The position numbers were made by a program, and so were the translations under genes. Below, in pieces: positions 1 through 5,441 of a stretch of 11,516 bases of DNA; positions within the stretch are counted from its first letter, which is position 1, and each line of letters opens with the position of its first letter. Source of the stretch: CAZKBP01 sp964551015 (lineage in GTDB: Bacteria > Bacteroidota > Bacteroidia > Cytophagales > Microscillaceae); the NCBI GenBank assembly GCA_964551015.1, contig CAZKBP010000072.1, positions 1 through 11,516 on the forward strand, in the 5' to 3' direction. The notes under the pieces were generated by a model that ran no database searches, was not told the origin of the DNA, and saw only the letters and a list, made by a program, of their open reading frames with translations.

Positions 1-216
1 TACCCCCTCCAGAACCTCCCTAACCCCCTCTGATAACCACCTTTACCCCTTAATGAACCGCCTTTACCCCTCTCGGAACCCCCTTTAGGCCTTAATGAAC
101 CGCCTTTACCCCTCTCAAAACCGCCTTTACCCCTCCGAAAACCACCTTTAGACCCTTCCAAACCGCATTGAGGGGCTTGACTAACCGCTTTGAGGCTACA
201 AATAAGTGCCTTGAGG
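1..216. repeat. Degenerate 21-bp tandem repeat, about 10 copies
   Basis: A C-rich block with a strict 21-bp period. The plus-strand core AACCGCCTTTACCCC recurs at 35, 56, 77, 98, 119 and 140 with changes that are nearly all substitutions; weaker copies lie at 13, 161 and 183, the last shifted by one base. On the minus strand the unit boundaries fall at 216, 195, 174, 153, 132, 111, 90, 69, 48 and 27. That strand has one frame open through the whole block, reading heptads like Arg-Gly-Lys-Gly-Gly-x-x, but no ATG or GTG precedes it, so coding is not supported. The block is cut by the window start, so total copy number is unknown. Confidence 0.85.
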
Positions 217-245
217 TACCCTTGCCGTTGCTTGCCCCCCCATAA

Positions 246-480
246 GCAACTATCTTTGCCATAGACAGACCTCAAATTACAATAGAACTCAGTCAGGATT
301 TGAAGAACACCAAGTTTTTAGATAAGCTAGACCCGGAGGTAAAGGCGAGGTATCAAGGAAAGTTTAGAAACCATTAAAGAATTTGAAAAGGAACAGGAGC
401 TTTGGCTTTTGTTTGATGCCACGAAGCCTAAGGATGCAGATGATCGTAGTATTAAGATAAACCCTACAAAAACGAAAAAA
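246..480 (+). pseudogene. Coding debris in two frames upstream of the adaptor gene
   Basis: Two overlapping open stretches here read like protein but neither has an ATG. The first (246-377) ends with LDKLDPEVKARYQGKFRNH and a TAA at 375-377. The second is open from 343 after a TAA at 340-342, reads SLETIKEFEKEQELWLLFD and continues in frame into the adaptor gene at 481. The simplest reading is the tail of a decayed or frameshifted gene, possibly once continuous with the downstream protein. A TTG at 409 could also start the downstream gene. The parent family was not recognised. Confidence 0.3.
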
Positions 481-1023
481 ATGGAAATTAGCAACGCGCA
501 GCTGTTCAAGTTAATGAATGAAGCCTACAACGACGAGGACTTTCAGGTTTTCTGTATGATGTATTTCGAGCCAGTCTACAATAATTTTGCGGGTGGGCAA
601 AGCAAGAATGCCAAAATCATGAAGCTCATCGAGCATTGCAAACAGCACCTGAAAATGGACACGCTCTTGGAAAGAATTCAAGAAGAAAGACCTGAACAAT
701 ACCAAAAACACCTCGGCGATGCCTCCAGCAAAGAAGCCGCTGGTGAGCAAAGCACGACCTCTTCGGTAGATACCGACCAAGCCGTGAGCGTGAATGCCCG
801 CTTTGAAGAATTACTCAAAGATCAGGACCTGCGAGGTGCCTTGGTACTGCTCGAGGAACACGCCGAAGCCAAGCAAGATCAAGACCTCAAAAACACGGTC
901 TTGTTGCAAAGAGGCCGGCTAAGTGCCATCGAGCGTGATTTCAAGCAAGGACTGGTCGATTACAATAACTACAAGATGGAGCTGGTTCGCATCTCGCAGG
1001 GGATACAAGGGCTCCTCTCCTGA
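481..1023 (+). CDS. Two-domain effector-associated (death-like) adaptor protein
   Basis: A 180-residue soluble protein with two small helical domains. Residues 1-78 (QLFKLMNEAYNDEDFQ, then FEPVYNNFAGGQSKNAK, then LIEHC, then LLERIQEERPEQY) have the pattern of effector-associated or bacterial death-like domains: a helix, an Asp-Glu-rich turn, a Tyr-Asn-x-x-Ala-Gly loop, and a closing Glu-Glu-Arg-Pro-x-x-Tyr. A Ser/Thr/Glu-rich linker (about 79-103) follows. Residues 104-180 (ARFEELLKDQDLRGALVLL, LLQRGRLSAIERDFKQGL) resemble effector-associated domain 11. Such domains mediate homotypic contacts that recruit proteases, TIR enzymes or STAND NTPases in bacterial conflict systems. No enzymatic or membrane segment is present, so an adaptor role is inferred. 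The ATG at 481 is the first in a frame open from 343 and sits just before the first domain, with A-rich sequence upstream; a TTG at 409 is the alternative. No partner gene is visible in the window. Confidence 0.8.
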   Translation: MEISNAQLFKLMNEAYNDEDFQVFCMMYFEPVYNNFAGGQSKNAKIMKLIEHCKQHLKMDTLLERIQEERPEQYQKHLGDASSKEAAGEQSTTSSVDTDQAVSVNARFEELLKDQDLRGALVLLEEHAEAKQDQDLKNTVLLQRGRLSAIERDFKQGLVDYNNYKMELVRISQGIQGLLS

Positions 1024-1072
1024 TGCGGCGTGGTTATAATTCTCTAGTTCAGGATTCATTTATCCTAGAATG

Positions 1073-1146
1073 ATGCCCCGCCAAGAATCGAACTTGGATC
1101 TTCACTTTCAAAGAGTGATGTCTTTAAACCATTAGACCACGAGGCA
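1073..1146 (-). tRNA. tRNA-Gln (anticodon TTG)
   Basis: The minus strand folds as a standard cloverleaf: acceptor TGCCTCG/CGGGGCA, D-arm GTCT/AGAC, anticodon stem TCACT/AGTGA with loop CTTTGAA, T-arm CCAAG-TTCGATT-CTTGG. The loop gives anticodon TTG, reading CAA. CCA is not encoded, so it must be added post-transcriptionally. It is the last tRNA of the cluster, and its 3' end faces the adaptor gene. Confidence 0.95.
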
Positions 1147-1153
1147 ATCAAAG

Positions 1154-1240
1154 TGCCGATGAAGGGATTCGAACCCCCAACCCTGCCTGCAGGGCAACAG
1201 GGCTTAAACCTGTCGCGTATACCCATTCCGCCACATCGGC
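1154..1240 (-). tRNA. tRNA-Leu (anticodon TAA)
   Basis: An 87-nt class II tRNA: acceptor GCCGATG/CATCGGC, anticodon stem ACAGG/CCTGT with loop TTTAAGC (anticodon TAA, reading UUA), a long variable arm (CCCTGCAGGCAGGG region) and T-loop TTCGAAT. CCA is not encoded. It lies 7 nt from tRNA-Gln and 23 nt from tRNA-Leu(TAG), so co-transcription is likely. Confidence 0.96.
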
Positions 1241-1263
1241 TACTGCTTGCTATCTAAAAAGAG

Positions 1264-1346
1264 TACCCCAACCAGGACTCGAACCTGGAATTCCCGAAGG
1301 AGCCTGATTCTAAATCAGGTATGTCTACCCATTCCACCATTGGGGC
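1264..1346 (-). tRNA. tRNA-Leu (anticodon TAG)
   Basis: An 83-nt class II tRNA: acceptor GCCCCAA/TTGGGGT (one G-U pair), anticodon stem CCTGA/TCAGG with loop TTTAGAA (anticodon TAG, reading CUA), a moderate variable arm (CTCCTTCGGGA) and T-arm CCAGG-TTCGAGT-CCTGG. CCA is not encoded. It is a second Leu acceptor directly upstream of tRNA-Leu(TAA). Confidence 0.96.
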
Positions 1347-1497
1347 AAATCCGCTTTTATTTTTGAGCAATTGCTTTCAATTCTCCCATTTCACAAATTG
1401 TATTATTTTAAGAAAGACTCATTTTTTGACATAGTTCTTCTGTGAAAATTTCCTTGGAAATTTTTTGCATGATTGCTCTTCTCAAAAACAGCCAGAG

Positions 1498-1571
1498 AGG
1501 CGCAAGTGGGATTCGAACCCACGAATTCAGGTTTTGCAGACCTGCGCTTTAAACCACTTAGCTATTGCGCC
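1498..1571 (-). tRNA. tRNA-Cys (anticodon GCA)
   Basis: A 74-nt tRNA: acceptor GGCGCAA/TTGCGCC, D-arm GCTAAGTGG..AGC, anticodon stem CAGGT/ACCTG with loop CTGCAAA (anticodon GCA), T-arm GTGGG-TTCGAAT-CCCAC. CCA is not encoded. It is separated from tRNA-Leu(TAG) by 151 bp, which is AT-rich and holds only a palindrome at 1445-1464 (AAAATTTCC/GGAAATTTT). A terminator-like hairpin lies 9 bp upstream of its 5' end. Confidence 0.96.
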
Positions 1572-1580
1572 TTGAGCACA

Positions 1581-1615
1581 AAAAAGCCCCTAAAATTATG
1601 ATTTAGGGGCTTTTT
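1581..1615. terminator. Bidirectional terminator-like hairpin beside tRNA-Cys
   Basis: AAAAAGCCCCTAAA and TTTAGGGGCTTTTT form a perfect 14-bp stem around a 7-nt loop, with a T-run on the 3' side whichever strand is transcribed. It could end the minus-strand transcript of the small gene at 1804-2088. Because it sits immediately upstream of tRNA-Cys, that tRNA needs a promoter within or overlapping the hairpin, or else read-through. On the minus strand, TTTA and TAATTTTA are spaced 18 bp apart inside it and could be such a promoter. Confidence 0.75.
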
Positions 1616-1628
1616 GTAAAATATATAA

Positions 1629-1702
1629 TTTACAACTAGGTACACGACCAGCCCCTCCTGCCTTGTAAACAGAGGCAGAGCAGAAGTTGCTGAGTTTGTA
1701 AA
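1629..1702 (-). other. tRNA-like remnant (possible degenerate tRNA-Val)
   Basis: TTTACAA and TTGTAAA form a perfect 7-bp terminal stem exactly 74 bp apart from end to end, which is tRNA size. Inside, on the minus strand, CTGCC and GGCAG bracket TTTACAA, as in a Val anticodon arm (TAC), but with four extra bases (TCTG). A weak T-arm-like CTGG..CTAG follows. The D-arm is poor and the T-loop lacks TTCGA, so this is at best a pseudogene or chance structure. The surrounding 1616-1803 holds nothing else recognised. Confidence 0.25.
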
Positions 1703-1803
1703 GTTGTAATGATTGCTTTCATAATTCAAAGATAGATAGAGGATTTCTTAAATCCAAGTGTTTGCTTTATTTTTTGTACTTTTTATAGTTTACGGAGTGG
1801 AGT

Positions 1804-2088
1804 TTAGAAAGTTTCTTCTTGGTTAAATTTTTTATTCATTTCCTCACCAATGAGAATCAAGATCAATTGCTTGAGGGCAAAGTAGAAGTCTTCGTGTTTT
1901 TTGATGAGGGTTCCATCAATTTGAGAGGTACTCCAGATGCCACTGACTTCCCAAACTTCATAGAGTCTTTTTCCTTCGTGGGTAATAAAAAAAATCTTGC
2001 CGTCATTGCCCTTGGTTTCTATGTCGTAGGTTTGTAGATTGACAAAGTCTAGCATTTCTCGGGCGAGTGTTAGATGATCCTGTTCCAT
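1804..2088 (-). CDS. Small acidic protein of unknown function
   Basis: A 94-residue protein, soluble by composition, starting MEQDHLTLAREMLDF and ending in a charged tail (NKKFNQEETF). It alternates an N-terminal helix, strand-like stretches (KIFFITHEGKRLYEVWEV, around residues 31-48) and a hydrophobic C-terminal helix (FALKQLILILIG, around 70-81). The family was not recognised. The same region is open on the plus strand, but the minus reading has the more protein-like composition. It lies 106 bp downstream of the HD-CoaD gene on the same strand, so a shared transcript is possible. No Shine-Dalgarno precedes the ATG. Confidence 0.65.
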   Translation of the reverse strand: MEQDHLTLAREMLDFVNLQTYDIETKGNDGKIFFITHEGKRLYEVWEVSGIWSTSQIDGTLIKKHEDFYFALKQLILILIGEEMNKKFNQEETF

Positions 2089-2194
2089 GATAAAAGGGGG
2101 TTAATCATTTATCAGCAAGATATAAATTTTGGAGCTATTTTCAGCAAGTTGGGGTTATGAATCTATTTCCCCGCTCCAAAAATTAGACCCATCT

Positions 2195-3199
2195 TCACTC
2201 GGGCTTGTATTTTTTACTAAATTCAGCGTCAATTCGATCTAGGTTTTTGATGGAGGAAGAGCTAATATGCTCGAACTCTTTATCGCAGGGCAAAAAAATA
2301 ATTTTGACCTCCGGCTTCATCTCTTCCATAAAACGAAGCTGATTGACTTCATAATCCAAATCATCGCCATTGCGGAGGCCACGAATGAGGGTAATTTCGG
2401 CCTCTCCTTCCTTGGAGCTCAGATACTTGGTCAAGAAGCCACTGAAGTTTTCTACCTGACGGTAGCGCAGGGTTTTCAGTTGTAGTACATCTTCGTTGAT
2501 ATCTTGCTTATCGGGGTTGATGCCTCTGGCTACGATTACCTTATCAAAAATACGCTCAGCTTTCTCCAAAATGTTCAAATGTCCATTATGAAAAGGGTTA
2601 AAAGACCCTGGATAAATGCCAATCTTAGGGCGGTGCTGTTCTAAATACTCGATCAGATAACCTAGATTGGTGGCGTTTTCGGCGTACTGCTTTTGCCATT
2701 TGGCTAAATAATCCAAGCGTGTTTTTTTGTAGATGCTGTAATCTACGAATTGATATTCTTTAAAAATAGCTTTTTCCCAAGCCAGTAATTCACTAAAACT
2801 TGCTTTGCGCACGATTTGCATATCCAAATCTGAAAAAAGAGCCGAAAGCTCGCTAGAGGGTTGGTGTGTTTGGGTATCCAGAATAATCTCTTTAACCGCT
2901 TGCGTGTTGGGGTGAGAATCAGCGTGTTCTAGGAAAAGCTCAGCAGATTTTTCTTCGTTATTGGTGGCACGAGGGTCGTAGATTGCGTCGTGGTAAAAAG
3001 CAGCCATCAGCAGAATCTTCCGATGTTCTTGATTGATTTCACCGGCTTGGTGTAAATGCTCAATCTGCGCGAGGAGGTGCGCTAGATGCCCTTCTCCGTG
3101 GTAATGACGATGGGGTTCTTGCCAATGTCTTGCTAGCTTTGGCCAAGCTTCTATCCCGTATTCTTGGAAAACGTCTTGGTACTGACTGTATAAACTCAT
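2195..3199 (-). CDS. coaD: HD-type hydrolase domain fused to phosphopantetheine adenylyltransferase
   Basis: A 334-residue two-domain protein. Residues 1-185 resemble the predicted HD-superfamily metal hydrolases of the COG4339 type: HRHYHGEGHL (30-39), AAFYHDAIYDP (66-76, with the HD pair at 70-71), NEEKSAEL (81-88) and a later acidic SDLD (123-126). Residues 191-334 are CoaD, which transfers AMP from ATP to 4'-phosphopantetheine to make dephospho-CoA, the penultimate step of CoA synthesis. Visible motifs are YPGSFNPFHNGH (196-207, nucleotidyltransferase HxGH), NPDK (228-231), IRGLRNGDDLDYE (272-284) and HISSSSIK (311-318). CoaD alone is usually about 160 residues, so the fusion is complete and not a truncation. 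The start MSLYSQYQ is the natural one; a promoter candidate lies about 80 bp upstream. The HD domain's substrate is unknown. Confidence 0.93.
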   Translation of the reverse strand: MSLYSQYQDVFQEYGIEAWPKLARHWQEPHRHYHGEGHLAHLLAQIEHLHQAGEINQEHRKILLMAAFYHDAIYDPRATNNEEKSAELFLEHADSHPNTQAVKEIILDTQTHQPSSELSALFSDLDMQIVRKASFSELLAWEKAIFKEYQFVDYSIYKKTRLDYLAKWQKQYAENATNLGYLIEYLEQHRPKIGIYPGSFNPFHNGHLNILEKAERIFDKVIVARGINPDKQDINEDVLQLKTLRYRQVENFSGFLTKYLSSKEGEAEITLIRGLRNGDDLDYEVNQLRFMEEMKPEVKIIFLPCDKEFEHISSSSIKNLDRIDAEFSKKYKPE

Positions 3200-3279
3200 G
3201 ATGAATCACCCTGCAGGTTCAAAAAGATTGAGAGGCAGAAAGCAATTCCGCCTGATTTCTGGAAAATATTTAAGCTTTC

Positions 3280-3310
3280 CTAAATTAATTACTATTCAAC
3301 AAATAACAAA
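3280..3310 (-). promoter_or_regulatory. Candidate Bacteroidota promoter for the HD-coaD gene
   Basis: On the minus strand TTTG (3307-3310) is followed after 19 nt by TAATTTAG (3280-3287), one mismatch from the Bacteroidota -7 consensus TAnnTTTG, at accepted spacing. It would give a 5' leader of roughly 75 nt. Found by pattern only. Confidence 0.4.
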
Positions 3311-3371
3311 AATCTTTGCCCGAGAGATTGGAGATTCGATAATGGAGAGATGAAATCAGGAAAATTTACTC

Positions 3372-4097
3372 CTAAAATCTTATCCGAATCACACTTACAT
3401 CATCGGCAGGCAGGAGGCCGTATTTTGTCTCTAAAATATTACATTTCTTGCCAAGCATATTCGCATTTTGCTCGAACTCACGATCTAGCAAAAGATAATC
3501 CAGCACCTTAAACCCTTCGGGCAGCCTAGGACGCAGCCCTTGGAAAGTATCCACTCCGTCTGTGGATAAAGCGATTTCTTCGGGGCGATCTACGAAAAAA
3601 ATATGCTGCTGGTGGGCATACCATTCCTCAAAATCTTCTCCTAGATGGTAGGCCAGATAATCGGGGCGATTATCTTGATCTATCTCGTGGATTTCTCCGT
3701 TTATCATCACGAAGCCATCTCCAATGGAAATAACAAAGGCCTCTTGCGTATCATCATTGTAGAGCATCATGATGAGGGTAGAAAGTAATTCCAAGGTATC
3801 TAGCATCAAATGGTTTCGGGCTTCTTTCAACTCTTTGAAGAGACTTTGCAAAATTAGCTTGGCCAAATCTCGGGTGCCTTTTTCTAATGGGCGCGTATCA
3901 TCATAAACCAGAATATGGCTGATCTTGAGCAATATTTTTCCAATTAAGGCCGAAGAGAAGTGTGCATCTCTGCCCGAAGAACAGCCATCCATCACGGCGG
4001 CTAGGTAATATTTTTGATTGATCTCTTGGCTGATAAAAAAATCTTCACAAAACACGGGGTGCAACTCTCCTTTACGAATAACAGTATAAATTTTCAT
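3372..4097 (-). CDS. PP2C-family serine/threonine phosphatase
   Basis: A 241-residue cytosolic protein with the metal-binding pattern of PPM/PP2C phosphatases: EDFF (18-21), AAVMDGCSSGRDA (34-46, with the Asp-Gly metal motif), LLSTLIMMLYND (104-115), ISIGDGFVMING (123-134), ALSTDGVDTF (176-185) and ADDVSVIRIRF (231-241). These enzymes remove phosphate from Ser/Thr in an Mn/Mg-dependent way. The size fits a single catalytic domain with no sensor or membrane segment. No paired kinase is present. It diverges from kptA across only 31 bp, so the two genes must share or overlap control sequences. The target is unknown. It is upstream of HD-coaD on the same strand, separated by 172 bp that hold that gene's promoter candidate. 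Confidence 0.85.
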   Translation of the reverse strand: MKIYTVIRKGELHPVFCEDFFISQEINQKYYLAAVMDGCSSGRDAHFSSALIGKILLKISHILVYDDTRPLEKGTRDLAKLILQSLFKELKEARNHLMLDTLELLSTLIMMLYNDDTQEAFVISIGDGFVMINGEIHEIDQDNRPDYLAYHLGEDFEEWYAHQQHIFFVDRPEEIALSTDGVDTFQGLRPRLPEGFKVLDYLLLDREFEQNANMLGKKCNILETKYGLLPADDVSVIRIRF

Positions 4098-4128
4098 ATT
4101 TTTTTGGTTTTTCTAAATTTAAGAAAAG

Positions 4129-4677
4129 ATGGACGAGAAAAAAATTACTAACATCAGTAAAAAGCTCAGTTTGGTACTAAGACATCAGCCTCAGGTCATT
4201 CATATTAGCCTGGATGAGCAGGGCTGGGTAGCGGTAGATACACTTTTGGAGGCTTTTTCGGAGCATTTTTTCCCCATAAGCCAAGCCGAGTTAGAAGAAG
4301 TAGTAGCAAAGAATAATAAAAAACGCTTTGCTTTCAGTGAAGATGGCTCTCGGATTAGAGCCAGTCAGGGACATTCGGTTAAGATTAGCTTGGGCTACAC
4401 CGCCCAAGAACCGCCCGAAATGCTTTATCACGGCACAGCAACACGTTTTATCAACTCCATCCGCAAGCAGGGTTTGACCAAGCAAAACCGCCACCACGTA
4501 CACCTTTCAGCCGATGAAGCTACCGCTCAGCAGGTCGGCAGTCGCCACGGGGTTCCGGTCATTTTGCAGGTAAGGGCGCAGGAAATGCATCAGGCTGGTC
4601 TGGCGTTTTTTATCTCTGAGAATGGGGTCTGGCTCACCGAGCAAGTTCCTGTGAAGTATTTGGTTTTCCCAAGTTAG
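4129..4677 (+). CDS. kptA: RNA 2'-phosphotransferase KptA/Tpt1
   Basis: A 182-residue protein of normal full length for the family. Tpt1/KptA moves a 2'-phosphate from RNA to NAD, giving ADP-ribose 1",2"-cyclic phosphate and nicotinamide. The N-terminal RNA-binding lobe shows KKLSLVLRH (11-19, including the catalytic Arg18-His19 pair), QGWV (31-34) and RIRASQGHSV (75-84). The C-terminal ADP-ribosyltransferase-like lobe shows LYHGT (99-103), KQGL (113-116) and NRHHVHLS (120-127, with the later catalytic Arg at 121). In yeast the enzyme completes tRNA splicing. Bacteria lack that pathway, and the physiological substrate in bacteria is unsettled. It is divergent from the PP2C gene and followed by the DUF7935-like gene 128 bp downstream. 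Confidence 0.97.
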   Translation: MDEKKITNISKKLSLVLRHQPQVIHISLDEQGWVAVDTLLEAFSEHFFPISQAELEEVVAKNNKKRFAFSEDGSRIRASQGHSVKISLGYTAQEPPEMLYHGTATRFINSIRKQGLTKQNRHHVHLSADEATAQQVGSRHGVPVILQVRAQEMHQAGLAFFISENGVWLTEQVPVKYLVFPS

Positions 4678-4805
4678 CCCAGTAACTAGGAAGCTGGGGC
4701 TGGCCTGATTCATTTATAAATCAAAAAAAAACGCTAACTTCACCCCTCAAATGCTCCACTAACATACACGGAGAGTGTATTTTCCAAAAGAATCAAAATA
4801 TCTTC

Positions 4806-5381
4806 ATGGAATTATTTTTAGAATTAATCAAAATCCTTTTACCTGCCGCCTTAGTCCTCTACGCGATGTTCTTGGTGGTTCGCTCCTTTGTGAGCAAAGA
4901 AATCCAACAAACACAGGCCATCCAAGAGGCACAATTGAAGCAAAAACAAATAGAGCTTGACCTCAAACAAAAGGAGGTAGAACTCAAGAATAAGGAGCAA
5001 ACCCTACCCATTCGTTTGCAAGCTTACGAAAGAATGTGTTTGTTTTTGGAGCGTATTTCACCCGCTCAACTCATTCCCCGGATGAATAATCAGGAATTTA
5101 GCGTGGGGCTTTTTCAGCAGATTTTGATCCAAGAAATTCGCAATGAATTTGCCCACAACCTTTCTCAGCAAATGTATTTGAGTGATGAAGCCTGGCTTTT
5201 GATCAAAAGAGCCATGGAAGAAACCATCTTGCTCATTAATAACTCTACCATGGAGCTAAACGAAGATGCGCCTGGCATCGAGCTGGCCAAGCAAATTTTG
5301 GGGAACGTTCGGGAACACGGCATCAATCCGAGTGGCGACGCGCTACAATACCTGAAAGAAGAAATGCGACAGTTTTTTTAA
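4806..5381 (+). CDS. Membrane-anchored coiled-coil protein, DUF7935-like
   Basis: A 191-residue protein. Residues 7-26 (LIKILLPAALVLYAMFLVVR) form one N-terminal transmembrane helix. Residues 31-66 are a Gln/Lys/Glu-rich coiled coil (KQKQIELDLKQKEVELKNKE). The body begins LPIRLQAYERMCLFLERISP (67-86), continues with QEIRNEFAHNLSQQMYLSDE, then a helical C-terminus. The LxLRLQAYER..LFLERISP and HNLSQQ.Y.S signatures match a widespread Bacteroidota family that I recall as DUF7935; its function is unknown. The likely topology is a short periplasmic or membrane start with the body in the cytoplasm. It follows kptA in the same direction, and the gap contains only a weak hairpin (ATACAC/GTGTAT at 4764-4780). 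It ends 60 bp before the convergent pdhA. Confidence 0.82.
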   Translation: MELFLELIKILLPAALVLYAMFLVVRSFVSKEIQQTQAIQEAQLKQKQIELDLKQKEVELKNKEQTLPIRLQAYERMCLFLERISPAQLIPRMNNQEFSVGLFQQILIQEIRNEFAHNLSQQMYLSDEAWLLIKRAMEETILLINNSTMELNEDAPGIELAKQILGNVREHGINPSGDALQYLKEEMRQFF

Positions 5382-5407
5382 TCAAGTGGCGAGTTTTGTC
5401 AAGAAAA

Positions 5408-5438
5408 CCTTCCAGATCTCAAAGACCTGGAAGGCTTT
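5408..5438. terminator. Bidirectional terminator between the DUF7935-like gene and pdhA
   Basis: CCTTCCAG (5408-5415) pairs with CTGGAAGG (5427-5434), with a further inner TCT/AGA pairing around the triloop CAA. CTTTT follows on the plus strand and TTTTCTT on the minus strand. It lies in the 60-bp gap between two convergent genes, as expected for a shared terminator. Confidence 0.85.
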
Positions 5439-5441
5439 TGG

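Noticed and set aside
1..216. CRISPR array
   Set aside because: Units of 21 bp abut directly without unique spacers, so this is a tandem repeat and not a CRISPR; no cas gene is present.
1031..1073. Partial inverted repeat (TCTAG..AGGAT/ATCCTAGA) between the adaptor gene and tRNA-Gln
   Set aside because: The stem is interrupted and no T-run follows on either strand; not convincing as a terminator.
1426..1466. TTGACA-like box and AT-rich palindrome between tRNA-Cys and tRNA-Leu
   Set aside because: TTGACA faces the wrong way for the tRNAs and has no -10 partner; the palindrome has no GC core or clear function.
1819..2037. Plus-strand open frame opposite the small unknown gene
   Set aside because: It is the antisense of 1804-2088; composition and the gene order of neighbours favour the minus strand.
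4675..4699. Hairpin (AGCCCAG/CTGGGGCT with a bulged G) overlapping the kptA stop codon
   Set aside because: No T-run follows on the plus strand and the loop is long, so it is not supported as a terminator.
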